Of a stretch of DNA of 64,000 nucleotides, positions 14,020 through 27,100 are shown one piece after another (position 1 is the stretch's first letter; each line of letters opens with the position of its first letter). A program made the translations under genes and the position numbers. The stretch covers positions 150,952,575-151,016,574 of the forward strand of contig NC_134455.1 in NCBI RefSeq assembly GCF_047948215.1, given 5' to 3'. The notes beneath the pieces are model-generated. The model did not search any database and was not told the DNA's origin. It saw nothing but the letters and a program-made list of their open reading frames with translations. Origin of the DNA: Lycorma delicatula. Its lineage: Eukaryota > Arthropoda > Insecta > Hemiptera > Fulgoridae.

Positions 14020-14311
14020 GTTGGATCATTTGTCTAGTGGTGAACGCGTCTTCCCAAATCAGCTGATTGGAAGTCGAGAGTTCCAGCGTTCAAGTCCTAG
14101 TAAAGTCAGTTATTTTTATACGGAATTGAATACTATAGATCGTGGATGCCGGTGTTCTTTGGTGGTTGGGTTTTCAATTAACCACATATCTCAGAAATGG
14201 TCGAACTGAGACTGTACAAGTCTACACTTCATTTATACTCATACATATCATCCTCTGAAGTAACACCTGAACGATAATTCTCGGAGACTAAACATGAAAA
14301 AGAAAGAAAGA
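14020..14311 (+). mobile_element. tRNA-derived SINE, copy 1
   Basis: The head is tRNA-like with RNA polymerase III promoter boxes in the right order and spacing. The A-box-like TAGTGGTGAACG is at 14035-14046 and the B-box-like GTTCAAGTCC at 14088-14097. Between them lies a variant of AAATCAGCTGATTT. A body of about 190 bp without coding capacity follows, containing GGTGGTTGGGTTTTCAATT and TCATACATATCATCCTC. The end is an A-rich GAAAGAAAGAAA tail. The same sequence recurs in reverse at 15749-16035 and 51117-51405. The head here is slightly rearranged, with an inserted atcattt. A target duplication is not clear for this copy. Confidence 0.85.
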
Positions 14312-15735
14312 AATGTTCCAAACGGTCATTCATATTTTTTTTACATTAATAGATTTTAAGGGACACTTTAATAATCGTCAGTGATGTTTGAATTAGTATT
14401 CACAGATGATTTGCTCCTAAAATTTTGCAAACCACAAACCTATAAGAGATCTGTTCAAAGAGTATCCGATGATATTTTTTCTTAAAACTATTTAAATGCG
14501 ACAGGAAAGCTCAGCTTGCCATTGTGCAGCAGAAGGACCTAATGCGTATGCGTCACAATCTGATAAGTGTACTCGTCGGATTTTTTATTTCTGGATAACG
14601 ACTGAACTACGGTGAACTAAGCAACTGCATCGAGTTCTGAAAAAGCATGGTGATACCCTACCCTTGGAAGAAGAACTCGTAAGAATAACAGGGTTTCGGA
14701 TATTACAACATACTTCTTTGTAACAGAATAAGAAGCCGTAAAACGACATCATTCTACTTTCGTTCTAGATGTCTAAATAACCATCAGTTTTTACAGAAAA
14801 TCACATTCCCAAAGTTTTTTTTAATTTGGCGAATACGTTTCGTAAAATCCTTAACAAACTCGGAATTTCATCTATTCTAAATGTGTCTATTTCTTCGAAA
14901 AAAGTTATAATTTTATTGATTTTGTTGGATTAATGTTTATCCAACAATATTAGATTTCTATTGTTTTTTTTTTTGTTTTTTTATAAATTTATTACGTTTC
15001 TCAGAAGACAAATGTCTTAATTTATTACAGTAAAAATTAATCTAAAAACTACGATCTTCCTCCATTCTTCTCTGCTGAGCTTTTTTTACCCTCGCTGCAA
15101 TTACGCATTAAATCGCTTAGCAACTAATCAATCCATCTGAAGTCTGCATTTACTCTTCGACGATGCAACCTCTCTCCCTCATTGAGTTTCGGTAATCTTG
15201 AAGGGTTCATTGTCCTTACCTATCCCGACCCCCCTCCCCGGCCATCAATACTTAATAAACGTGATGATATCTATCCCTCTAATCAGAGACTCTATCTTAT
15301 CCATTACTTCGAATAATCGTCAACTGTCCTTCTACCGTGGAATAAATTTTTATTGCAATTATCTTTTAAATATTTATAACCTACTTATTTCCGCATTCAC
15401 AAACGCTCATGTTTCGACTCTGTACTTAAGACGTATTAAAATTTACAAAGTAATCTTTAAAAATTCACACTGAATCTACTAATGATCTACTAACGATTAA
15501 AATGCAAATCTAGTTTTAGATTAATATGTTTTGTAATAGGCGTTTTCCATTTATTTTTCAACAATTGTTAATCATACCACTTTCTTTATACAGATTAAAA
15601 TAGCATTTAAGAAAATTTAAACATGTGCTCATCAGAATCGGTCGTACGAACCACTCAAACATTATAAAAACACTCTAATGTCAGTAAACCGAATGAGAAT
15701 ACAAACCATGAACGGTTTAGTGGATGTTTAATGCT
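14312..15735. other. AT-rich spacer between two SINEs
   Basis: No coding or RNA feature was recognised. Open frames such as 15198-15473 show no domain. A T-rich, weakly pyrimidine-biased segment near 15180-15240 stands out only in composition. Confidence 0.5.
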
Positions 15736-15748
15736 TACCTCTACGTAC
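15736..15748. repeat. Left target-site duplication of SINE copy 2
   Basis: TACCTCTACGTAC matches TACCCCTACGAAC at 16036-16048 in 11 of 13 positions and abuts the SINE tail. Confidence 0.7.
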
Positions 15749-16035
15749 TTTTTTTCCTGTTAAGCCTCCGGTAATTACCTATCAGATAATACTTCAAAGG
15801 ATGAATGAGGATGATATGTATGAGTGTAAATGAAGTGTAGTCTTGTACAGTCTCAGTTCGACCGTTCCTGAGATGTGTGGTTAATTGAAACCCAACCACC
15901 AAACTACACCGGCATTCACGATTCAAATGCATGTAAAAATAATCGACTTTACTAGGATTTGAACGCTGGAACTCTCGACTTCCAAATCAGCTGATTTGGG
16001 AAGACGCGTTCACCACTAGATCAACCCGGTGGGTT
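15749..16035 (-). mobile_element. tRNA-derived SINE, copy 2, with target-site duplication
   Basis: This is the reverse-strand copy of the SINE at 14020. Its T-run at 15749-15755 is the complement of the A-rich tail. The B box (complement of about 15958-15967) and A box (complement of about 16008-16019) lie at the right side, ending in AACCCGGTGGG. It is flanked by TACCTCTACGTAC (15736-15748) and TACCCCTACGAAC (16036-16048). These match at 11 of 13 positions and are well placed to be a target-site duplication from L1-type retrotransposition. Confidence 0.88.
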
Positions 16036-16048
16036 TACCCCTACGAAC
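16036..16048. repeat. Right target-site duplication of SINE copy 2
   Basis: TACCCCTACGAAC abuts the SINE head and matches the 13-mer at 15736-15748 with two differences. Confidence 0.7.
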
Positions 16049-19000
16049 TAGTGGGATGTAACACAATCTTTTTCGGCCTAAAAACACTTCTTCGTACGCA
16101 CTGCACTGTAAGTTAAAAATTAGATATGAAATGTATTGTTTTAAGCTGAAAATTAGGTTTACATTCTTTCTTGGTAAAAAAAAAAAAACAATATTACCCG
16201 TAAAAATGTTGTGATATAGAGCGTTCTAATACTCATTGTACATTATGTTGTGATTTTAAAAGATACAAAAGTTAAAACCTTTTTTTCATTTAGTTATAAT
16301 TAAAAGACACCAAGATAATAAATAATTATCTAGTACTTATGAGCAAAGTGAGAATTAAAAAAAAAGTAAAATTCACGGGAAAACGCCATAATACGATCGA
16401 TTCTTGCCAGATCACAGTAACATATTTTAGAAAGAATAAACAGGTATTCATAAGAGAAGAGAACAGGACATCATACAACTTACGTTGGTGGGATTCCCTA
16501 ATCCGGAAGTAGTATAATGTGATGACAAAAATATTAATATCTTTTTTTTTCAAATCTTCATGCACCCTGTGTCATTTCCTGTATCCATACGAAACATTAT
16601 CAACAATCTTAAAATTGCCAATAAGTACATAACCTTTTTATCGGGGACTGACAAACATTAATTTAGTTTTGCCACTAAATTAAAAAAAAATTTTGACGTT
16701 AAAATCAACAAAAAACGTATAATATGATTACAATATGGCCGATCTTCACTAAATTGTGTAATAATATTTATTTAAACAGTATATAAAATATTCATTGAAT
16801 AACGACTTCTGATAGCGAGATTTTATACACCGGCACCTGCAATAGACTTCTCAAAAAATAAATTAAAGGGTTACTTTGTACAAACTGCTTCAGAAAACGG
16901 ATAAATATTTGTGTTTCGGTCTGTACGCCAGAAAAACTGCGACGATTTTTTAAAATTTTTTCTCATATGAAAATCCGTAATCTGTTTTTCAAAACCCTCA
17001 AGTAGGATATCAAATTATGTCACAACAACATTACTAACATCACAAATAATCAAAGTTAACAAAAAATTAATATAAATTATTTTACAAATTTTAAGATCGT
17101 TTAATAAATCGATAAATACAAATAGGAAATTTCAAATAAAGTGTAACAGTATCGCTGGAATGTTTCAGGAAGTAGATCGAAATCTTTACTGAAATAATAA
17201 AAATGAAAGGATCACGTGATATAAATTATTCCGATTTACTTAAGTCAATGTAAAGTCGGAATATTTTTTCATCAATACTTTATCACAAAAAATTTCTAAA
17301 AACAGGTTATTATCCCTCCTTTTTGCGCAGTTTGATGGTTTTGAAAATTTCGATTGTCGATATTTAAAAACAGGAATAGTTATTAAAAACGAGTTTCACC
17401 ATTCTTTTATTTTAGATTAAATAATTTGTTACTTGCTCGTTTGCTAATAAAAAGAAGACGGGGGAAAAATTTAAAAGTATCGGTAAAACAATTTTTTTTG
17501 TAGCTGTGCGTATCTGCAACTATTTTTATTAGCTGGTCACTCCCATTTCTATAATATTAAGGTATAAGCACCCTCCGTACTTTTGACATTACATCTCTAC
17601 GTAAAACGTAATAATTATTCCAAAGGGATAATCTATCTCGTATATGTTATATTACATATTACGTTATACTATTATGTTACCTGTTTAGACAAAAGTACAA
17701 CGAATTTGATTTTTCGACGAAATATATTCTCAAGACTAGAATAAAGTTGTACTTGATACACAACTAGTTTTATCGAGTAACATATTTTCTAATTTCACAA
17801 ATAAGAATATCTCGACCGGTTAAAATAAATTTATAATGTAAAAAATCTACACCGAATCTGTAAAATTACTCTTTTTAAACTAGCTCTATTTATAATGAGA
17901 AATGTGGAAAAAGGGACTTTGAATTTCAGTTCACCGTTTTCGTAAACAAATATAACAAAATCCGGTTGAAATCACATGACTTTGACGATAAATACTTTTG
18001 TTCAAACATTAAATTTCGAATAGATTTAAAAGGAACAAAGCTTTTATTTAATTCGATAAAAAATATTCGTATCTCCAAAAAAATGTATTTTTCTTCATTA
18101 CGCATCAACAGGCGATTCGTCCCGTTTGAAATGAACTGCCGCATATTTACATGCCGTACCGGCACAAAAATTTTGTAATAATAACAGCTATATTGCAGTC
18201 GTCCCTTGCCAAAATATTTGTTATCGAATAAGGGCTACTTTAACATACAGCAAAGATTTTATAATAATTTTATCGGTATCTAAAGAAAACATTTTATCTC
18301 TTTTTTAGATACTAATAATTTTCTCCTTCAGTTTTGAAGAAACTTTTAAGTCATCCGTCACAAACAAAATTATTATCACCGTAGACATGTAGTCACCGTA
18401 AAGCTGTGCAAAATTATATTTCCTACACCTGTTCATTAGGAAAAAAGATAAACGTTTAAAAATACCATAGCCCTGCCAATACATACAACCAAAATATTAA
18501 CAATCCCGTGAAAAACAAAATGGCTGCATTTTAAGTGCTTTAACTTGAATAACGCCAATTAAATGAGAGCACGAATATATTTAGTACCAGAAAAATAATC
18601 AGGTTACTACCCCTCTTACCACCAAATTCCATTATATTAACATAATTAAGCGATATAATATTTTTATTTAGTTAACCGTGGCTCATGTTTTAAGTCTTTA
18701 TCAACACTAAGGATTTAACGCCATCAAACGGTAATACAAAAATTAAATAATTATTAGTAATATTATACTTACCCGTACTTGCAATTAATTTTTGTTTTCA
18801 CAATTTCACAAAAATTTTTGTTTTCACAAAAAAAAAATGAAATAAAAACTGTTTACTATAAATAAATTCCTTTGTTCAATTTTGGTTTTTGGCCACTTCA
18901 ATCCAAGAAAATAAAGAAAATTTAAAATACGTAATCGTAGAATGTAAATAAAAAGGAAAAACCTACATTTCTCTATTTCTATCAAGGTACGATGTAGGTA

Positions 19001-20947
19001 CGTTTCTGTGGCTGAATGAAAACTAAACTAGTAACAGAATAATAAACTTTCCTCGTTCGGGCTTAATATGACTTTCTTTTTTCGACGCACAACGAAGAAA
19101 ATTATCAGCGCATTATCAGAAAATTATCAGAAATTATCAGCGCCGGACACAATATTTATTACAGTAAATAAATACTAAAAATTAAATTAAAAACTAAAAC
19201 CCAGTTACACAACAATACATGGAAAACGTCTAACGAATGGAAAACAAACTAATACAACAAAAAATTCAAAGACGATGTTAAAAGTACGTATAACATTTTT
19301 ACCGTATTATGATTTCGGTCACAAAAAAAACCTTTAGTTCGTACAACACTGATAGGCTGTGAAATATTCAACCCTCTTAAAAAATGGTTGCAAGAGGGGA
19401 TAGTCGACCATTAATATTTTTTTTCCTTTTACTACTCTATCCTCTGAAAATTTTGATTTCAATATTGCAAAAACAATACTTCAGTATGCTCTACCGCCAT
19501 CAGACTCGATCCAAACATAGACTACAATAAAATCATCTGCTTGCAGGACACAATAACTTACACAATTTAGAACAGATATAAAACTGGTAAAGAACTAATT
19601 TATGTTTTTGTAATTGCCCGCGTTTGCTCACCGATAACGCAAGCAACATTAAACAGCGCTTTAAACAACTATTTAAAATATAAACAATTCTTTTATGTCC
19701 TTAATAAAAAAATATACCTAAAAAAAAATTACCTAATTCTAAAATTAGGTCTTAATTTGTAAAGTCTATTTATTCAAAAATATAGGTTTACATATTTACT
19801 CGCATACCAATATATAAGTAAGGTTTTTTCTAATAATTTATTTTTCATTGTTTTACGTCAAAACTGAATTTTTATAATACTGAAATAAAGAATAATTTTA
19901 TACAACATTTAACACTATAAGGAGAAAGTAGATCGACTTTATTTAACTCTACCTGCTCTATTTTTTTTCTTGCGATTTTCCAATATACTAACCGAGGTAC
20001 TATGGGAATACATAAAATGAGATAAAAGTCATTAAGTAGATATAAAAGTCAAATTATCGAAGTCATTTTCGGAAAAATATAAAGAAGATGATCAACACAT
20101 ATACGGGTCACGTTGTCAATATCTAGAATAAAAAAAATTCATGAAAGATACGATTAAACTTAAAAAAATGGTTTAAAAAACGACATAAATTTTAACAAGA
20201 AAAAGTAATGAAGCTCACTCACCCTGTAAAATGTCGCTAGCTTAAGTATAAAACCCTGTAGCTTTAGAATAAGACATCAATACTTTGAACACCAAAGTGA
20301 CGCTTTTATTCAATACACTTTTCAAAGATTTCACAGTTAAAGAATTCTATTTAAAACACACCCTTTTGGGAATAATTATCATTATAAGCAACAAGAGAAA
20401 ACACAGGAGAATTATTTATCATCATCATAATTATTATTATTTTATTTGTAACAGTAAATTTAGGAAATTAATTTATTTTAATCATCATCTCATAACATAA
20501 GATTAATATTGACTGATCCTCAACGCAGTTTTTAGCTTTGAACTACATAAAACGTTACACGTAACTCTACCAGTTTAGGTATTTTTAAGATTATTCTAAA
20601 AAAAACACCTTGTGACGCAAACATTCAAGTAGAGTAAAAATTTAAAAGCATAAATACACCATGATATACGAGTAACAAAAGCACGAACACAAAGATATTA
20701 TTTAAATTAAACATTCGCTAAATAAAAGACCCAATTCTACGATACTACATGAATTCCAATAAATACGCTTCCGGTTAAAAAACATACAACAGCTACTGCT
20801 TGTTGTCCGATCATCCGAGTAAAGTTTTACTTTGTTAACTGGTCATAAGCTGTATTATCAATTCGTTACGTCATTACTGTTTTATGACTTTTTCAATTTC
20901 TTACCGTATTAATTAATTGAATGTATATTCCGTTTTTGTAACTGAAA
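16049..20947. other. AT-rich sequence with no recognised gene
   Basis: This is nearly 5 kb of AT-rich DNA with short random frames only. Minor tandem features are present: a doubled tttttgttttcaca segment near 18793-18830 and an aaattatcag minisatellite at about 19094-19142. No tRNA, splice-flanked exon or transposon end was recognised. Confidence 0.5.
19094..19142. repeat. Short aaattatcag tandem repeat
   Basis: The unit aaattatcag or cgcattatcag occurs about four times in a row with small variations. It is a local minisatellite with no associated gene. Confidence 0.7.
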
Positions 20948-20981
20948 AATTTCCGATTGTAATAAATTATATTCATCGCTC

Positions 20982-20982
<1 letters not shown>

Positions 20983-21066
<84 letters not shown>
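20983..21066. repeat. (CA)n microsatellite, about 42 units
   Basis: An uninterrupted AC dinucleotide run of 84 bases lies close to the left end of the family 2 long element. The short family 2 copy has only atacacatacg at the matching place, so the run probably expanded from a short CA-rich seed inside the element. Confidence 0.97.
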
Positions 21067-21068
<2 letters not shown>

Positions 21069-21805
21069 AATTTAAAATATTAATCATTTTATTTAAATAT
21101 GTTTTTTCGTTTATTTAATTCAATGATTCTAACTAACGCGCGCGCACGAATACCACGTTTAATTCGCGCGAGTGTGGTGGTATGTTAATTTCGCAGCTTA
21201 CATAGAACAAATTTCGCTCGTATGGTCGGCAGACTGCTGTTAGCCGCGAGAGTTAACGCACTAGGTACAGAGTCAACCGGGCGGTCGAGTTCGAGACCCA
21301 GCCAGACCGAGATTTTATATTTTAAATATTACACTAGTCAACGTGATTTTTGTCTCAGAAGTACCAATAGGTGTACTTAATGCAATTTTTTACCCTGTTT
21401 TTAAATATGTATTCGAAATTTCTCCATCACTCACAGTTGTTTTGTTATTTTAATTTTTTAAACATTTTAAAACGTTTTTCCGTCCATCTGTCCATTGTCA
21501 AGTAAAAGCTCCTAGAGCACTGAAAATACGATGGAACCAAATGAGCTAACTTAAAGGGTAGCGTTGCTCCTGTTGTGAAGGTTCAGACATGTGTAGACGT
21601 ATACAAACGTGATCAGTGTAGTACACATTCTTCAGAACGATGCACTTTTGAGATAGTAGTGAACCAATAAACACGTCATTATGAGCGCTTTGTGTGTCTG
21701 AATTATTGTGTATTAAATACGTATTTACATCTTTATTTCTTTTAATTATTAGTTAGTTACAATACCTGGAGTTTGTTTAAATCATCCTAACAATTTATGT
21801 GGTAA

Positions 21806-23420
21806 GTGACGCTCAATTCTCAAAGGCGAAACCTTAATCGATTAGTAAAAAGGTATTATGAACTTTATTTTGGTGTAAAGTCGGGCACCAAACAAGAGCC
21901 TGGGTCCCACATATCTGTTGTTTATCGTGTTTTAAACTTTCACTGCGTGGAAAAATGGCACAGACCACATGCCATTTGCTATCCCTATGATTTGGAGGGA
22001 ATCCAAGGATAACTCTTTCGACTGTCACTTCTGATTAACAAACATTAAAGGGATTACATCAAAATCAAAACGTACAGTGGTGTACCCTAATTTGCAAACT
22101 GCAATGAGACGAGTTCCACCCTGCGAAGAATTGTCCATACCAAAGCCTTCAGAACATGTGACACTAGATGAAGAGAACTCAGTCTGACGGATGTAAGCAA
22201 GAAAAAGAAACAGATTCTACTGATACAACTATTGAGCAGAGCAGTTCATTTGATCCTCATTTATTGAATCAAGAAAATCTTTAACGTTCTCATACGAGAT
22301 TTTGAATTATCCAAAAAACAGTATGAAATGTCTACTTCACGGCTAAAAGCACGGAATCTTCTTTCAGAGAATACAAAGACATATACTTTTCGTAATCGTC
22401 ATTCTGAATTTAAAAGACTATTTTTCTGAAGAAAATGGTTTAGTGTATTGTAATGACTTTTTTTCTCTTATGGAGACACTTTGTAATGAACGTAACCCAA
22501 CAGAATGGCGCTTGTTCATTGATTCCTCTAACATTAGTTTAAAGGCTGTGTTCTGCATAATGGCAACAAATTCCCATCAGTACCTGTGGCTTACTCTACT
22601 ACTATGAAAGAAACATATAAAACTTTTCAATTTATATTGGAAAAGCTTCAATATGCAGTGTTATGAATGGAATATTTGTGGTGATCTGAAGGTAATTTAA
22701 TTGAACTTATTCTTGGTCTGCAGCTTGGTTACACAAAGCACTGTTGTTTTTTGTGTGAATAGAATAGCAGGGACAGAAAAAACGATTTCATTAGAAAAGA
22801 ATGGCCTAAACCCGAATCACTCATTCCTGAACAGAAAAATGTGAAATATGACCATTGTGTAATCCTAAAAATGTGTATCTACCTCAGTTACATATCAAAT
22901 TAGGATTAATGAAGAATTTTGTCAAGGCCATGGTCAATACTCCTGGTTTCATGTATTTAAAACAGAAGTTTCCCAAAATTAGCGATGAAAAAATTTAAAG
23001 AAGAAATATTTGTGGGTCCACAAGTACGATCGCTAATGAATGCATCATAAAACGTTTGAGGAACTACTGAATCCACTGGAGAAAGCAGCTTGGCAAGCAT
23101 TTAAAAATGTTACTCAGAGGATTTGAGGAAATCGAAAGGCGGAAAATTACAGTGATATTGTCAAAGGATCTTATAAAAGTTGGGTTGTAATGTATCATTA
23201 AAAGTACACTTCCTGCACTCGCACCAATATTTCTTCCTGGAAAAATTAGCACAGTGAGTGATGAACAGGGGGGAAAACTTTCATCAAGAGATTTCAGCTA
23301 TGGAAAAGAGGTATCAAGGCAAATGGAATCCTAATATGCTGGCCAACTATTGTTGGACCGTCACAAGGGATGCTCCACAGGCGAAATATAGCAAAAAATC
23401 GTCATTTCTGATTTTCTAGG
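21806..23420 (+). pseudogene. Relic gene of a widespread arthropod orphan protein, possible DDE-type transposase
   Basis: I recognise the fragments as a protein common in insect genomes, usually left uncharacterised, but I cannot give it a name. In order, across several frames, they are: SQRRNLNRLVKRYYELYFGV (from about 21818), a Cys-rich stretch with HICCLSC near 21910, a PMIWRESKDN segment, YPNLQTAMRRVPPCEEL (about 22085-22130), NPTEWRLFIDSSNISLKAV (about 22497-22550), YEWNICGDLKVI (about 22660), and a C-terminal half ending in FHQEISAMEKRYQGKWNPNM near 23280-23340. Candidate catalytic acids are Asp in FIDSS (22521-22523), Asp in CGDLK (22683-22685) and Glu before FHQ (23273-23275). Frameshifts, stops and an extra G near 23270 disable it. 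It lies between the two conserved ends of the family 2 element, which argues that it is that element's own gene. The DDE reading is a hypothesis. Confidence 0.7.
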
Positions 23421-24113
23421 CGAGTCAAATGTTTGAATATTTTGTATTTAAGAATGCAGAAAGTTTTAAAATGTTTGAAATTATACACGCCGGTCTCTCG
23501 GAAACCTTGCGTGATGGAGAAAAATCGATATCATATTTGAATTCAGGAGAAAAAATACTTTCAGAATCGCATATTTTTCTTTCCGAGACAAAACAAAAGT
23601 GTTTTTGTTTCCCAATGTTATTGATTTATTTCATTCTACCGCTCACCTGTGATGTCATAACATAGCAGACGACAACAGCATTTTTTGAGATGGGGGTGCG
23701 ATTTTGCAAAAACATTTTTGGCAAATATTGTTAATTTTTAATTAAAAAATGTGCCTAAGAAAAATATGACCTTAATTAGGCGAAATCTCGAGATGCTGAG
23801 GGTGACCTTATTCAACAGTCTCACCCCCAAAGACCTGTTTAAGTTGAAAATTTAATGGATCTATGCCCCATATATATATAAGTAGTCGGAAAAAGTTGGA
23901 TAAAAAGCGGTCCAGTAGTTCTGGAAATGTAAGGTGATTTAGAGGCCAACACCGAAAACTCACATGTACATACGAACATTAACATCCGGAAAATTTCCAT
24001 CCGGTATTTTTGGTTCCTTAGGTCAAGATCAAGTGAAAACCGCATATGCCCATATTGGACCGATTACAATACTTTCCCTTCTAAGAGCTACAGCACTATC
24101 TAGACGGGAAAGT

Positions 24114-27100
24114 AAAAAAATTGAGAAAATAGTACGCAGGATTAGCAGAAATCTGTTATCTAAATAGAAAAAATAAGAAAAAAGATATTGAACGTTAAAC
24201 AGTAGAATGGTTCGAGCGAGGAAAGCTTTCTGCAGAATACAAACTAACTTACTAGTATCAAATATAGAACCATGAGTTTTAAAAATTTTAAAAAATATTG
24301 ATGTAAATTGAAAAATTTACATCACCGAAATATGTGCAGTAGGAAAACAAAAATTGTTTCAATAGGATAAACATGGACAACAGAAAGCCTTTAAAACGTG
24401 ATATTACATGAGAGCGTTGAGAATTGGGCGAGTTCGGTTAAGTTCGAAACTACAACGTAAAGAATAGATACAATAAAGGCCATATAAATATGTACAGGAT
24501 ATAAGATAAGAAATAAATTTCATTAGAGGGACATATACATTTATTTATACAAAGTGCAAAACCTGCGATTAAACAAAAGTCGTAATACATGACAAAAATA
24601 AGCGAAACATGTAGTACATGGGCCGAGGTTAAAAATTGGCGGAGCAAAAAGGAATGGAAAATACAACAAACCGATCATATTGCTAAAGGCCAAAAATTTC
24701 AATATTTTTCGTCTCGAGAACTTTATTATCTCTACTGCACTTGAGAATAGAAATAAAGATAACGTACATTATTTACCTAGATAAAAGAATCATATTTATG
24801 ACTCGTTAAAGATTATCAAACTTAGTTGCATCACTTAAAAAAGTTCTGGGAGTTATCACAATAGTTCTATTTCCCTCGAGAAACCGAATTAAAAAATTAG
24901 ACCTTTTACAGCATTAATAATTTCCGTAACTGTTTAATTGTAAAATCGTTTTTATTCATAAAAAAAAAGTTTTTTTAACATTCATTAGTTTAAACCGACA
25001 TTCGTGCACAAGACGTATAATGAAATCGATTACCTTAACAAAAACAAAGCTTTTAACCCGTCCATTTCATTGTACTTTACTTCAAATTGAAGATTGCTAA
25101 AATTTATTTAAGTCGTACTTTTACAGAATTTAAGTAATTCTGTACTTCATAAGTGTGTTCAAGAGTAATTAACGACAAATAAATTTATTAAAAAATTATT
25201 TATCTCTACTGAAATTTATTGAAATGACTATTGTGCGTATAATACGGATTACAGAGGCAAACAATTTCGGTTTAATGTAGCCCTAATATTGATTACACCA
25301 TAAAGTTGGTGCGTAAACTTGTTTACCAGTCTTTGTTTTCATCAACCGAGAGAATATAAGTCGTGACGATGGGTAGGCTTTTCTGGTGATGGCTAATTTC
25401 ATCTTATTCTAGATAAAACCGTCATACCCAGTTAACGGTCCGGCTCGGTAAGCTTTTATACAAGTTTTTACGAGCCGGCAAATAACTTTTGTCTTTCTAT
25501 CCCTCTAATTTGTTTTTCTTACTGTATTATCCCTCTACTCGTTCCTTTAGTCACCGTTTTTTTTACAGGAGCAACCACTTTTAACATGAATAAATTATGA
25601 CTTTCAGCTTTCTTCTCGTTCCGTCCCATCCTTTTATCTATGTAAGAGGAAACTAAGTTATATATATTTCGATGTTTTTGATTCGTATACTCATTTTCAA
25701 AACTTTTGCTGGAATCAGTCACAATATTTTAACTACAAATTAAAAAAAAAAAAAAAACATTCCCATAACAAATTATAATGTATAATGCAAACATTTTACA
25801 TTGTTATGTATATATAAACATTAACATTATAATACAATATGTATTTAAAAAATAATAACGAAGAGATTATAAAAATTACGTAAAATAGTTTAACTTCCAG
25901 ATTTAACCTCCAATGCGGATCTTCAGCTTTTTTCGTTCTATTATGCACAATAAAATCATGCACTTAAAATAATGTTGTCGTGAAAACTACTTCTTCATTT
26001 AAGTAGACATCAAATATTAAGATAATTAATTTAAAATCTATTGCATAATAAACATTATTTTTAAAATTATATCTATAATAATAAAAAAACTGTAGAGTAA
26101 ATATTTTAGAAAAGGCTTAAGTAAAACGTAATTTCAATAAAACTGTATGTGTTGCGATCTAGCGTATTTAATTTATACTTATATGGAGCTGTAGTTCTCA
26201 TGAAAGCATCACTTTGAGTGCACGATTTAATTCGGTGATGACGGATAATGAAGATCCTTTTTCCGGCCTTAAATTGAGCATAACTCTGACTCTACCAATC
26301 TTCATCAAATTTTCACGTGCAAAACTTCAGATATACTACTACAGTACTTGTATATCTGAATTTCAATTAAATTTAACTAGTGGTTTTGGAGGTACAAGCT
26401 ACAAACAAAATGTTGTGCATAGGCACATATATATGAAAATATATATATAACGAATATATATATAAGGAATCCCCAATCTAAATGAATGGTATTTTCGTAC
26501 TCCTAACACCTCAAAACCTAAAAGAAAATTCATTTTCATCCCCTAACTCAAACCATTCGACTGAAACTAACACCGAACTCTTCGAAAAGTCGGTAAAAAA
26601 ACCCCAACTGCAAAAAAAGCAAATTTCGCAATAATCCAAAATGTTGTCTCGTATTAAGATGAGTTGGTATTCAAAATATCAATTTTGAGGCTTTAATCGT
26701 TTTGATATTAATATAACAAAAAAAGCACACGAAGGCAATTTTATTTGTAAAAATCATATTACAGCATCGTAAAATCCTTTCTTTCTTGACTAAAACCGGA
26801 ATCCGCTCTTTTGACGCACTTACTGTGACAAGAGGTTTTTACTACGTAGAAAAAAATAATTTACTGTAGCATTTATTTGAGGAGGCGAACAGAAATATTT
26901 GATCAGTAATAGGCTGCTTCCAACTCGGGAAAAGATAGTCGACTTCTCAAAGAAATGTGGGCGGGACGGATGCGTAGTTGAGGATGAGCCCTGAAATATT
27001 CCTTCGAGAACGTTTGCCTCGTTACACGAAACTTAGGGAACTAATCACACATTTCCAGCCTTTACCTTTATCCATTCCTTTCTCGTAATGTTCCACAGGT

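Larger units (their letters stand above)
20948..24113 (+). mobile_element. Family 2 long element, candidate autonomous DNA transposon (about 3.1 kb)
   Basis: The left segment (about 21067-21200) and right segment (about 23625-24113) both align with the short element at 30016-30680, where they are joined directly. The right terminus has GACGGGAAAGT (24103-24113) and a subterminal hairpin pairing ACTTTCCC (24071-24078) with GGGAAAGT (24106-24113). In the short copy the left terminus is ACTTTCCCGTC. Here the corresponding left end would be near aaatttccgattg at about 20948, but it is decayed and split from the rest by a long (CA)n tract. The interior holds the relic gene at 21806-23420. Borders on the left and the target duplication are uncertain. 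The parent/derivative reading is an inference from collinearity. Confidence 0.7.

Noticed and set aside
21210..21330. A tRNA-like segment with GTTCGAGACCC inside the family 2 long element
   Set aside because: The B-box-like word is present, but the T-stem does not pair and no acceptor stem or anticodon arm can be drawn.
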